Source of the DNA: Flectobacillus roseus
GTDB taxonomy: Bacteria > Bacteroidota > Bacteroidia > Cytophagales > Spirosomataceae
DNA length: 33,498 nucleotides
Reading direction: 5' to 3' (one strand)
Assembly (NCBI RefSeq): GCF_030056665.1
Contig: NZ_JASHIG010000054.1
How positions within the stretch are numbered: the first letter of the stretch is position 1; every line of letters begins with the position of its first letter. Shown in pieces: positions 24,770 to 32,572 of the stretch. Under the pieces are notes generated by a model, which was not told where the DNA came from, did not search any database, and worked only from the letters and a program-made list of their open reading frames with translations. The translations under genes and the position numbers were made by a program.

Positions 24770-25276
24770 ATGGAACTGACAGATAATCAAATACTAAACC
24801 AAACACAGGTACTTCAAAAAATCAAACGTATTGCGTTTGAGATATACGAAAACAATTTTGAAGAATCTGAAATTATCATTGCTGGTATCAAAGGACAAGG
24901 ATATTCGTTTGCCAAATTACTTGCCGAAATGATTGGAAGTATCTCTCCAATCAAAGCCATTGCGGTACTTATTGATATGGACAAAGAAGTACCTAATCCA
25001 AGTATCACATTTGACTGTGAGGATAGCCTACTAGAGCAAAAAGCTATTGTTGTTGTAGACGACGTGTTGAATACTGGTCGTACTTTCGCTTATGGCTTAT
25101 CACCATTTTTGCGTTTGCATGTGAAGCGTCTTCAAACAGCCGTTATCGTAGATCGTGGCTACCATCGTTTCCCAATTGCTGCAAATTATATCGGATACGA
25201 ATTATCTACAACGATTAATGAGCACGTAAAAGTTATCCTAGATAACCCTGATGAAGTTGGCGTTTATTTGAGCTAG
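24770..25276 (+). CDS. PyrR-like phosphoribosyltransferase
   Basis: A 168-residue type I phosphoribosyltransferase. The PRPP-binding loop is VVDDVLNTGRT at residues 95-105. The opening helices RIAFEIYENNFEESEIIIAGIKGQGYSFAKLLAE and the late DRGYHRFPIAANYIGYELST (128 onward) follow the pattern of PyrR (usual DRGHRELPI and KNIPTS). PyrR proteins bind PRPP and uracil or UMP and in some bacteria regulate pyr mRNA. Here no pyr gene is adjacent and the RNA-binding residues cannot be judged, so only the transferase fold is claimed. It is transcribed alone; a hairpin follows at 25359-25388. Confidence 0.85.
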   Translation: MELTDNQILNQTQVLQKIKRIAFEIYENNFEESEIIIAGIKGQGYSFAKLLAEMIGSISPIKAIAVLIDMDKEVPNPSITFDCEDSLLEQKAIVVVDDVLNTGRTFAYGLSPFLRLHVKRLQTAVIVDRGYHRFPIAANYIGYELSTTINEHVKVILDNPDEVGVYLS

Positions 25277-25280
25277 AGAT

Positions 25281-25330
25281 ATTGAGTGATTATTGAAATA
25301 CTCAACCATTTTGTAGAGATGTATGATTTT
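25281..25330 (+). repeat. possible degenerate composite repeat
   Basis: Begins ATTGAGTGATTATTGAAA 5 bases after the phosphoribosyltransferase stop, and later has GTAGAGATGTATGATTTT, like a worn copy of the head plus GTAGAGACG hairpin. The stem is no longer complementary. Confidence 0.4.
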
Positions 25331-25358
25331 GTAGCTTCTGTCATTCTAGATATTACAT

Positions 25359-25388
25359 GAGCGAGTATCGCTTTTAGAATACTCGCTC
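25359..25388 (+). other. hairpin between phosphoribosyltransferase and unknown gene
   Basis: Perfect 10-bp stem GAGCGAGTAT (25359-25368) with ATACTCGCTC (25379-25388). No T-run follows on the plus strand, so termination is uncertain; it may be structural or a repeat. Confidence 0.5.
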
Positions 25389-25453
25389 GCTCCAAGGACA
25401 TCTCATTACTCTCAAGCAAAAGACTTTTCATTCTACCTCTACTTTTAGTAAAC

Positions 25454-26158
25454 ATGAAAATAGGAAGAACATTATTTTGGTTTGAAGATGGAGATGAATC
25501 TCTTAGTACGATAGGCCATAATTTTTATGGATTATCCATCCTATTAAATCGGCTTTTAAATGAGAAATATGATGGGAAATCAATACAATTTATAAATATC
25601 TATTTTAGAACTGAGAAAACATATGAATTACACCCAAATTCGCCCAAAGAAAAACACTATTATTATGGGGGGGGAGGAGGACATTTAAAATATAATGGTA
25701 TTTTTGATAGAGTCGAGTTTATAAAATTAAATTGGAAGGAAATGAACATGCTTATTTGGGAAAAATCCTGTACATATCTTTCTCAATCAGCCAAGTTAAT
25801 GAAGAACCAAAAATTACTTGAAGCGGTAGAATATGCATATAAAAAAGGTCTTGAAATAGATTTGAATCCAAATTATAAACATTTAACAAGTACATTTAAT
25901 ATTTCTGATAAGCAATATGTTGCCTCATTGTGCTTCAACTTCAAAAAAGCTGATATGTTCTCAAACATTACTGTAGAATGCGATAATGAAGTCATATTTG
26001 AGAAAGAGATTCACCAATCCAAAAATGCTCTTTTGTATTTCCTTGAGGTATATAAATCTATTACTTTTGATGGGACTAGTATAGTTGTAAAAATGCCAAG
26101 AGATGTGGATTATTTACCAGTAAAAATTCCAGTATCTGAATTTCTCAAGAACCCATAA
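25454..26158 (+). CDS. unrecognised AT-rich gene with an internal G8 tract
   Basis: A 234-residue soluble protein I do not recognise: no signal peptide, no membrane helix. It starts MKIGRTLFWFEDGDESLSTIG and has a helical middle (LMKNQKLLEAVEYAYKKGLEI) and a beta-rich C-terminal half (TFNISDKQYVASLCFNFKK, ITVECDNEVIFEKEI). The coding sequence is visibly more AT-rich than the flanking uvrA genes, which suggests acquisition. At 25667-25674 a run of eight G encodes part of a five-glycine stretch (Gly72-76). A one-base slip there would stop translation early, removing about two thirds of the protein. It is similar in style, though not in sequence, to the accessory pair at 2871-4622. Confidence 0.65.
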   Translation: MKIGRTLFWFEDGDESLSTIGHNFYGLSILLNRLLNEKYDGKSIQFINIYFRTEKTYELHPNSPKEKHYYYGGGGGHLKYNGIFDRVEFIKLNWKEMNMLIWEKSCTYLSQSAKLMKNQKLLEAVEYAYKKGLEIDLNPNYKHLTSTFNISDKQYVASLCFNFKKADMFSNITVECDNEVIFEKEIHQSKNALLYFLEVYKSITFDGTSIVVKMPRDVDYLPVKIPVSEFLKNP

Positions 26159-26378
26159 ATCAATTAGTTTAGTTTGAAGAAATTTAAAAATTGCATAACA
26201 TGTTATTTTTTGTTCCCCCACTTTGTGCCTCTGTGCCTTTGACCCTTCCCCACTATTAAAAGCTTTCTTCTAAAACCTTCATAAATTTTGGTAACTTTAC
26301 TAAGGCAATTAATGTTATCCAATTAACGGCTTGGTGAATTACCCCTTTGCCTTTGCATTCAATTATATTCCTTATTTC

Positions 26379-29210
26379 ATGTCCAACCTCACAGACAACA
26401 CAGGCTATGAGCATATCGAAGTGCTCGGAGCAAGAGAACATAACCTAAAGAATATTGACCTCACTATTCCTCGCAACAAACTTGTCGTTATTACTGGCAT
26501 TAGTGGTTCGGGGAAATCTTCGTTAGCATTTGACACCATTTATGCTGAAGGACAGCGTCGTTACATGGAAAGCTTTTCGGCCTATGCCCGAAGCTTTATT
26601 GGCGGCATGGAACGCCCCAATGTGGACAAAATCAATGGGCTTTCGCCTGTAATTTCGATTGAGCAAAAAACCACTTCTAAAAACCCTCGCTCGACCGTAG
26701 GTACTGTTACCGAAATTTATGACTTTATGCGTTTGTTCTATGCTCGTGCAGGAGAAGCATTTAGTTATTTGTCGGGCGAAAAAATGATTAAACAGTCAGT
26801 CGACCAAATTATTGATGTAATTCTCAATGATTATGACAATCAGAAACTAATCATTTTGGCTCCGATTGTCAAAGGTCGTAAAGGACATTACCGTGAACTT
26901 TTTGTGCAGATTGCCAAATTGGGTTATACCAAAGTACGTGTCGATGGCGTGGTGATGGATATTCAGCCAAAAATGCAGCTCGATCGTTTTAAAATACACG
27001 ATATCGAGATTGTCATTGACCGTATTGTCGTAAAAGCAGAAGACCGCTTCCGTCTTTCACAGTCTGTTCAAACAGCCTTGAATCAAGGAAAAGGCTTGAT
27101 GATGATTCGTGACGAAAAAGGTGAAGTGCGTAATTTCTCTAAATTTTTGATGGATCCTAAAACGGGGATTTCTTACGACGAGCCTGCGCCTAATACCTTT
27201 TCATTTAACTCTCCTTATGGCTGGTGTCCTTGTTGTCAGGGCTTGGGAGTTGTTGAGGAAATCACAGAAGAAGCTATTCTTCCCGACAAAAGTCTCAGTA
27301 TTAGCCGTGGAGCCATTGCTCCTATCGGTGAGTACCGTGAAATGTGGATTTTCAAACAATTAGAGGTTTTACTCAAACCATTTAAAGTAAGTTTGACTAC
27401 TCCGCTCGATAAATTTCCTAAAGAGGCTGTCGAAATTATGTTGTATGGTTCTGAGGAGCCCGTGCCCGTTCCTTCCAAAAAATATGAAGGTACAGAATGG
27501 AATACCAAGTACGAGGGAATTATCAATTTCTTGAAAAGACAACAAGAAAGTGGCTCGGATAAAATTCAAGAATGGCTCAAGGATTTTATGATGATTCGCA
27601 CCTGTCCAGACTGTAATGGGGCTCGTCTGAAAAAGGAAGCGCTTTTCTTTAAAATAGATAATAAAAATATTGCAGAATTAGCACAGCTGGACGTTTCGGA
27701 CTTAGCCAAATGGTTTGAAGGACTCGAAGAACGTATGTCTGAACGTCAGAACGTAATCGGTCGTGAAGTGCTCAAAGAAATTCGCAAACGTATTGGCTTC
27801 TTGACGGGTATTGGCTTGGAATATCTTACGCTCAACCGCCCACTTAGAACGCTTTCGGGTGGCGAGGCGCAGCGTATTCGTTTGGCAACCCAAATTGGTA
27901 CGCAGTTGACCAATGTCTTGTATATCATGGACGAGCCAAGTATTGGTTTGCACCAACGAGACAACGTAAAATTGATTCAAGCGCTCAAAGATTTGCGTGA
28001 TTTGGGCAACTCTATTTTGGTTGTAGAACACGACAAAGATATGATGCTCGAATCGGACTATATCGTGGATATTGGCCCTGGTGCTGGTCGTCACGGAGGT
28101 TCGATTGTGGGTCAGGGAACACCTGAGGAGTTTTTGAAAAATAACTCGACCACTGCTAAGTTTTTAAGTGGCGAGACCAATATTGAAGTACCCAAACAAC
28201 GTCGTAAAGGCAATGGCAATACCTTAGTCATCAAAGGTGCTAGTGGCAATAACCTCAAAAATGTTACGCTAAAGCTTCCTTTGGGCAAGATGATTGCGAT
28301 TTCTGGGGTAAGTGGTTCGGGAAAATCTACCTTGATTCACGAAACGCTTTTCCCGATTCTCAATCGCCATTTCTTTAATAGCAAACGCGAACCTATGCCA
28401 TTTAAGGCTGTGGAAGGTTTGGAGTTTTTGGATAAAGTAATCGAAGTGGATCAGTCGCCGATTGGTCGCACGCCACGCTCCAACCCTGCTACTTACACAG
28501 GAATGTTTTCGGATATTCGAACGCTTTTCTGCGAATTGCCAGAATCTAAAATTCGTGGTTACAAAGCAGGACGTTTTAGCTTTAACGTAAAAGGCGGTCG
28601 TTGCGAGGATTGTGAAGGTGCGGGTATGAAAAAAATCGAAATGGAGTTTTTACCTGATGTACATATCGCTTGCGAAACATGTAAAGGAAAACGCTTTAAC
28701 AGAGAAACCTTAGAAGTGCGATTTAAAGGAAAATCCATTGCAGATGTACTGGATATGACGGTAGAACAGGCTGTAAGCTTTTTCGAAAATCAACCTAAAA
28801 TTCAGCGTAAAGTTCAGACCTTACATGAGGTTGGCTTAGGCTATTTGACGCTAGGTCAGCAAGCAACAACCCTTTCGGGTGGCGAAGCCCAACGCGTAAA
28901 ACTAGCTGAAGAACTTTCGAAAAGAGATACAGGTAAAACCATTTATATCCTCGACGAACCAACGACTGGTCTTCATTTTCAAGATATTAAAGCTTTGATG
29001 GAAGTATTACAAAAGCTTGTAGATAAAGGAAATACCGTGTTGATTATCGAGCATAATTTGGATGTCATCAAAGTATCCGACCATGTGATAGACTTGGGTC
29101 CAGACGGTGGTCGCAACGGTGGACAAATCATCGCTGAAGGTACACCTGAGCAAGTAGCTAAGGTGAAAGGTAGTTTTACGGCGCATTTCTTGAAGGATGA
29201 GTTAAAATAA
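26379..29210 (+). CDS. uvrA: excinuclease ABC subunit A (UvrA), copy 2
   Basis: A 943-residue UvrA paralogue of the gene at 17014. First Walker A GISGSGKSS from residue 40, first signature LSGGEAQRIRL from 492 followed by YIMDEPSIGLHQRD. Second Walker A GVSGSGKST from 643, second signature LSGGEAQRVKL from 832 followed by ILDEPTTGLHF. Zinc cysteines C742, C745, C765 and C768 are kept. The first CxxC of the E. coli 253-280 finger is absent here too (LMDPKTGISYDEPAPNTFSFNSPYGWC), but CPCC and later CPDC are present. The full set of ATPase motifs argues for an active enzyme. Which copy works with UvrB in bulk repair is not decided by sequence alone. The ATG at 26379 is preferred to the in-frame TTG at 26331. 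Confidence 0.94.
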   Translation: MSNLTDNTGYEHIEVLGAREHNLKNIDLTIPRNKLVVITGISGSGKSSLAFDTIYAEGQRRYMESFSAYARSFIGGMERPNVDKINGLSPVISIEQKTTSKNPRSTVGTVTEIYDFMRLFYARAGEAFSYLSGEKMIKQSVDQIIDVILNDYDNQKLIILAPIVKGRKGHYRELFVQIAKLGYTKVRVDGVVMDIQPKMQLDRFKIHDIEIVIDRIVVKAEDRFRLSQSVQTALNQGKGLMMIRDEKGEVRNFSKFLMDPKTGISYDEPAPNTFSFNSPYGWCPCCQGLGVVEEITEEAILPDKSLSISRGAIAPIGEYREMWIFKQLEVLLKPFKVSLTTPLDKFPKEAVEIMLYGSEEPVPVPSKKYEGTEWNTKYEGIINFLKRQQESGSDKIQEWLKDFMMIRTCPDCNGARLKKEALFFKIDNKNIAELAQLDVSDLAKWFEGLEERMSERQNVIGREVLKEIRKRIGFLTGIGLEYLTLNRPLRTLSGGEAQRIRLATQIGTQLTNVLYIMDEPSIGLHQRDNVKLIQALKDLRDLGNSILVVEHDKDMMLESDYIVDIGPGAGRHGGSIVGQGTPEEFLKNNSTTAKFLSGETNIEVPKQRRKGNGNTLVIKGASGNNLKNVTLKLPLGKMIAISGVSGSGKSTLIHETLFPILNRHFFNSKREPMPFKAVEGLEFLDKVIEVDQSPIGRTPRSNPATYTGMFSDIRTLFCELPESKIRGYKAGRFSFNVKGGRCEDCEGAGMKKIEMEFLPDVHIACETCKGKRFNRETLEVRFKGKSIADVLDMTVEQAVSFFENQPKIQRKVQTLHEVGLGYLTLGQQATTLSGGEAQRVKLAEELSKRDTGKTIYILDEPTTGLHFQDIKALMEVLQKLVDKGNTVLIIEHNLDVIKVSDHVIDLGPDGGRNGGQIIAEGTPEQVAKVKGSFTAHFLKDELK

Positions 29211-29218
29211 GTTCTATA

Positions 29219-29257
29219 AAGGTGCAAAGTGACAACGAGTATTTCACTTTGCACCTT
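29219..29257 (+). terminator. hairpin after uvrA copy 2
   Basis: Perfect 14-bp stem (29219-29232 with 29244-29257, AAGGTGCAAAGTGA and complement), 11-base loop, 8 bases after the uvrA stop. No T-run follows on either strand, so termination may be inefficient or factor-dependent. Confidence 0.5.
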
Positions 29258-29274
29258 AAAATATATCACCCCAC

Positions 29275-29342
29275 GCTCTTCGAGATGTTCCGAAGGACAA
29301 TCTCGAAGTTTAGATAAAAAGGATTTCCAATCCGCTACAAAC
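29275..29342. repeat. left 68-bp inverted repeat with REP palindrome
   Basis: Contains the palindrome at 29278-29308 (CTTCGAGAT with ATCTCGAAG around GTTCCGAAGGACA) followed by AAAAAGGATTTCC-AATCCGC. It is the mirror of 29904-29971 with two mismatches. Confidence 0.9.
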
Positions 29343-29376
29343 AAAAAATACACTTAGATAAACATATTTTAAAACT

Positions 29377-29904
29377 ATGCCTTACGAATACCGAGTAAAA
29401 GACCAGTATGGCTTGTATTTTATTACAAGCACTGTCCATCAATGGGTGGACGTATTTACCAGAAAAGAATATGTAGATATTTTATTAGAAAGCCTACGTT
29501 TTTGCCAGAAAGAAAAAGGATTAAAAATTTATGCTTGGGTTGTAATGAGTAACCATATTCATTTGATTATCCAAAGCGATACAGTTCCGTTAAGTGATAT
29601 TTTACGTGATTTTAAGCGGTTTACAGCCACTGCTATTATTAGAGCTATTGAAAAAAATCCAAAAGAAAGTAGAAAAAGATGGATGCTTTGGCTACTCAAG
29701 AAAGAGGACAAAGTTTGTTTTTGGGAAGAAGGCTACCACGGAGAAGAAATAACAAGTCAATCATTTTTTGATACTAAAATGAAATATATTCACCTTAACC
29801 CTGTTCGAGCTGGAATAGTGGAAAAAGAGGAAGAATATCAATACAGTAGTTGTGGAGATTGCTATGGCGTTAGGAAAGGCTTATTGGAATTAGCAGCTTA
29901 TTAG
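29377..29904 (+). CDS. REP-associated tyrosine transposase (RAYT, Y1/HUH family)
   Basis: A 175-residue Y1-type transposase. The HUH motif is seen as MSNHIHLIIQ (residues 57-66), preceded by YGLYFITSTVHQW. The helix YIHLNPVRAGIV near residue 137 carries the expected catalytic tyrosine, and the GYHGEEITSQSFFDTKMK region before it is typical of TnpA_REP proteins. These single-strand nucleases cut and join at REP hairpins, usually as single-copy domesticated genes that spread REP sequences. Here the gene sits exactly between two REP-containing inverted repeats, and the last base of its TAG stop is the first base of the right repeat. It looks intact, so it may be active. Confidence 0.9.
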   Translation: MPYEYRVKDQYGLYFITSTVHQWVDVFTRKEYVDILLESLRFCQKEKGLKIYAWVVMSNHIHLIIQSDTVPLSDILRDFKRFTATAIIRAIEKNPKESRKRWMLWLLKKEDKVCFWEEGYHGEEITSQSFFDTKMKYIHLNPVRAGIVEKEEEYQYSSCGDCYGVRKGLLELAAY

Positions 29905-29971
29905 TTTGTAGCGGATTGGAAATCCTTTTTATTTGAACTTCGAGATTGTCCTTCGGAACATCTCGAAGAGC
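29904..29971. repeat. right 68-bp inverted repeat with REP palindrome
   Basis: Mirror copy of 29275-29342. The palindrome spans 29938-29968. On the minus strand it runs directly on from the GAGTGA-rich head at 29985-30022. Confidence 0.9.
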
Positions 29972-29984
29972 GAACAAACTTTAC

Positions 29985-30022
29985 CATAATCACTCATTGG
30001 TTCAATCACCAATTCACTCAAT
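29985..30022 (-). repeat. GAGTGA-rich head adjoining the RAYT palindrome
   Basis: Minus strand ATTGAGTGAATTGGTG-ATTG and ATGAGTGATTATGGTAAA, clearly the same head as at 12436 and 23397, here followed by the REP palindrome of the RAYT element (29938-29968) instead of the GTAGAGACG hairpin. Confidence 0.75.
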
Positions 30023-30061
30023 AGATAATGACTCCTACCATTATCTATATGCCTTCCATTG

Positions 30062-30132
30062 CGATTTGTCGGCTTATCTTACAAAATTTTAATTAATTTT
30101 AGCATTGTTGTTTTGCCGACAACGACAAATCG
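30062..30132. promoter_or_regulatory. inverted repeat around the promoter region of the DUF1080 gene
   Basis: CGATTTGTCG (30062-30071) and its exact complement CGACAAATCG (30123-30132) flank an AT-rich stretch with a TAATTTTA -7-like element just upstream of the gene at 30167. Could be paired operator half-sites or a hairpin in the leader. Confidence 0.35.
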
Positions 30133-30166
30133 TTGTGAAAACCATTTAACCAAAAACAATACTATC

Positions 30167-31117
30167 ATGCAAAAACTCATTACAAAATTACATTTGATAA
30201 TTCTGTGTATTTTATGCTCAACATTGGCTATTACAGCTCAGAGTATAGAAGGGCGTTGGGATATTACCATTACGAAAGGAAATAAAAAATTCCCGTCTTG
30301 GTTAGAAATTAACCATTCTGGGGTAAAATACCTCAATGGGCGTTTTGTGGGTAGTGGTGGTAGTGCCAGACCCATCTCTAGAGTCTATTTCATGGATAAT
30401 AAAATGTCATTTTCTATACCGCCACAGTGGGAAAGAGAAGAGAAAGACCTTGTAGTAGAGGCTATCTTGAAAGATGGAAAATTGGAAGGAACAATGAATC
30501 AGCCTAATGGCGAAGTATTGAATTGGGTAGGTGTAAAAGCGCCAAAATTGATAAAGTCTAAGGAGCCTATTTTTGGAAAACCAATGCCTATTTTCAATGG
30601 TAAAAACTTAGACGGATGGGAAATTATTGGAAGAGAAGACCGTCCTGCCGCAGGCGAAAATCAATGGATTGTTGAGAATGGTGCTTTGAAAAGTCCAAAA
30701 TCAGGTGCTAATATCAGAACAACCAAAACCTTCGGTGATTTCAAATTACACGTTGAATTCCGTGTGCCAGAGGGTAGCAATAGTGGTGTATATCTACGTG
30801 GGCGCTACGAAGTACAGATTACAGACGGTTTCGGTATAGAACCATCTGCTATTGAACTGGGAGGAATTTATGGTTTTGTGAAGCCTTTAGAAATGCCAGC
30901 TAAAAAAGCGGGAGAATGGCAAAGTTATGATATTACCTTAGTCGGAAGAGTGGTGACTGTAGTGCTAAATGGCAAAACAACCATCTATAAAGCGGAGATA
31001 CCAGGCATTACGGGTGGCGCGATTGATAGCAATGAGGCAGAAGCAGGACCAATTATGTTCCAAGGTGACCACGGCCCAATTGAGTTTAGAAACATCACGA
31101 TTGCAACAGCGAAGTAA
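30167..31117 (+). CDS. DUF1080 (3-keto-disaccharide hydrolase-like) exported protein
   Basis: A 316-residue protein with a signal peptide (MQKLITKLHLIILCILCSTLAITAQS). Residues 25-125 form a small beta domain (IEGRWDITITKGNKKFPSWLEI). From about 137 it is a DUF1080 concanavalin-like domain: MPIFNGKNLDGWEI, NQWIVENGALKSPKSGANIRTTKTFGDFKLHVEFRVPEGSNSGVYLRGRYEVQI, and GPIMFQGDHGPIEFRNITI at the end. Members act on or bind sugars, some as 3-keto-glycoside hydrolases, in the periplasm or outside. The ATG at 30167 begins the signal peptide; the upstream in-frame extension to 30059 is not protein-like. A terminator follows at 31141-31177. Confidence 0.88.
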   Translation: MQKLITKLHLIILCILCSTLAITAQSIEGRWDITITKGNKKFPSWLEINHSGVKYLNGRFVGSGGSARPISRVYFMDNKMSFSIPPQWEREEKDLVVEAILKDGKLEGTMNQPNGEVLNWVGVKAPKLIKSKEPIFGKPMPIFNGKNLDGWEIIGREDRPAAGENQWIVENGALKSPKSGANIRTTKTFGDFKLHVEFRVPEGSNSGVYLRGRYEVQITDGFGIEPSAIELGGIYGFVKPLEMPAKKAGEWQSYDITLVGRVVTVVLNGKTTIYKAEIPGITGGAIDSNEAEAGPIMFQGDHGPIEFRNITIATAK

Positions 31118-31140
31118 TTTATTCTTGATAGCATTTTTGG

Positions 31141-31177
31141 TAAATCCTTTATCTGTTTGTAACAAATAAAGGATTTA
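31141..31177 (+). terminator. terminator of the DUF1080 gene
   Basis: Perfect 11-bp stem TAAATCCTTTA (31141-31151) with TAAAGGATTTA (31167-31177), with a small inner TTTGT/ACAAA pairing, followed by TTATTT. Confidence 0.65.
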
Positions 31178-31217
31178 TTATTTAAAACAGTTTTGGGGTA
31201 AAAAACAAAACCTCACC

Positions 31218-31253
31218 TTGATACACGAAATACATTCCAACTTCGTAAATTTG
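31218..31253 (+). promoter_or_regulatory. promoter for anmK
   Basis: TTG (31218-31220), 25-base spacer, TAAATTTG (31246-31253), an exact -7 match 26 bases before the ATG at 31279. Confidence 0.5.
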
Positions 31254-31278
31254 AAAATCATCAACAAAAGTCGACCTC

Positions 31279-32478
31279 ATGAACAAAAACCTTCAATCTC
31301 TTTACCAAATTGCCCAAAAACCTTCTCGTAAAATTATTGGTTTGATGTCGGGAACGTCGATGGATGGACTCGATGTGGCTCTTTGCGAGATTTCAGGTGC
31401 AGGCGAAAGTACAGAAGTCAAATTGTTAGATTTTGACACCATTCCTTACACCGAAGATATTAAAGAAGAAATTCGACAGGTTTTTGCCAAAGAAACCATC
31501 AACTTTCCACATCTAGCGATGCTCAACGAGTGGATTGGTGTATTGCATGCCAATATGATTTTGGAATGCCTCCAAAAATGGAATGTTTCACCCCAAGACG
31601 TTGACTTGATTGCTTCACATGGACAAACGGTGATGCACGCACCAAAAATTTTGCATGGGATAGACAAATTCCCCAATGCAACTCTTCAAATTGGAGATGG
31701 CGACCATATAGCTGTCAACACTGGCATTATTACCATCGCTGACTTTAGACAAAAGCACGTAGCCGCAGGTGGCGAAGGTGCACCATTGGCTGTGTATGGC
31801 GACTATTTTATTTTTGGTAAAAAAGGAGAAAATCGCATTATGCTCAATATGGGTGGTATTGCCAACTTTACCTACTTGCCTGCCAATATGAACCCTGAAG
31901 AGGTTTTTGTGACAGATACAGGAACAGGAAATACCTTGCTCGATGCTTTTACCAGAACCTTCTACCCTAATATGGCTTATGACAAAGATGCTCTTTTAGC
32001 AAAGCAAGGAATTGTCAATCAAGCTTTATTAGATGCTTTGAAGGAGGATGATTTTTTCAAAAAACCTTTTCCAAAAACTACAGGACCCGAATTATTTAGC
32101 AAAGCTTATGTATATCGTTCGCAAGAAGTAAGTGACACGCTACATATTCCGAGTCATGATTTATTGGCCACCCTCACACGCTTTAGTGCCGAGACGATTG
32201 CCGAAGCAGTACATTCGCTTAATCTATCTAATCTTTCCGACTTCACAGTTTATACTTCGGGTGGAGGGATGCACAATCCTTTGCTAATGGAATGGCTTCA
32301 AGAGCTTATCCCCGCCAAATTTGCCAAAACCAATGAACTAGGTATCAATGGCGATGCCAAAGAAGCTGTATTATTCGCCATTTTAGCCAACGAAACAGTA
32401 GCTGGAGGAAAGTCTGACTTTGGTACTCGAAGAGGAATTCCTTCGGTGACAATGGGGAAAATTTCTTTTCCTTCTTAA
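31279..32478 (+). CDS. anmK: anhydro-N-acetylmuramic acid kinase
   Basis: A 399-residue sugar kinase of the AnmK family. It phosphorylates and opens 1,6-anhydro-MurNAc from cell-wall turnover, giving MurNAc-6-phosphate. Diagnostic motifs: IGLMSGTSMDGLDVALCEI (nucleotide loop, residues 20-38), SHGQTVMHAP, ATLQIGDGDHIA, NMGGIANFTYLP, TDTGTGNTLLDAF and TSGGGMHNPLLMEWL. The length is normal for Bacteroidota AnmK. There is no partner gene (such as murQ) next to it. It has its own promoter at 31218-31253. The gap to the next gene has a weak hairpin (32502-32511 with 32520-32530). Confidence 0.96.
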   Translation: MNKNLQSLYQIAQKPSRKIIGLMSGTSMDGLDVALCEISGAGESTEVKLLDFDTIPYTEDIKEEIRQVFAKETINFPHLAMLNEWIGVLHANMILECLQKWNVSPQDVDLIASHGQTVMHAPKILHGIDKFPNATLQIGDGDHIAVNTGIITIADFRQKHVAAGGEGAPLAVYGDYFIFGKKGENRIMLNMGGIANFTYLPANMNPEEVFVTDTGTGNTLLDAFTRTFYPNMAYDKDALLAKQGIVNQALLDALKEDDFFKKPFPKTTGPELFSKAYVYRSQEVSDTLHIPSHDLLATLTRFSAETIAEAVHSLNLSNLSDFTVYTSGGGMHNPLLMEWLQELIPAKFAKTNELGINGDAKEAVLFAILANETVAGGKSDFGTRRGIPSVTMGKISFPS

Positions 32479-32501
32479 ATACGCTAGAATAATCTTTTGT
32501 C

Positions 32502-32530
32502 GATGCAACCTTTGGTTTGAGGTCTGCATC
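32502..32530 (+). other. imperfect hairpin after anmK
   Basis: GATGCAACCT (32502-32511) with AGGTCTGCATC (32520-32530), one bulged base. The GATGCAACC word resembles the GTAGCATCAACCC hairpin at 15624. No T-run. Confidence 0.35.
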
Positions 32531-32572
32531 TAATAGACATAAAATATACTGTCATCAAATAAAGATTTTACT

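Larger units (their letters stand above)
29275..29971 (+). mobile_element. RAYT-containing element bounded by 68-bp inverted repeats
   Basis: A 697-base unit: left repeat 29275-29342, transposase gene 29377-29904, right repeat 29904-29971. The repeats match at 66 of 68 positions in inverted orientation and each holds a REP-type palindrome (CTTCGAGAT-13 bases-ATCTCGAAG). Outside the transposase there are only 34 free bases, so this is a compact, complete-looking REP-transposase cassette. No target-site duplication is obvious at its ends. Confidence 0.75.

Noticed and set aside
25454..26158. Unknown gene and the paralogue pair as parts of one defence island
   Set aside because: They are 20 kb apart, share no sequence, and no nuclease, toxin or other defence gene lies beside either.
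26210..26250. CTTTGTGCCTCTGTGCC stretch as a third copy of the AGGCAACAG repeat
   Set aside because: Only a short GTGCC-type word is shared; similarity is too low-complexity to call a copy.
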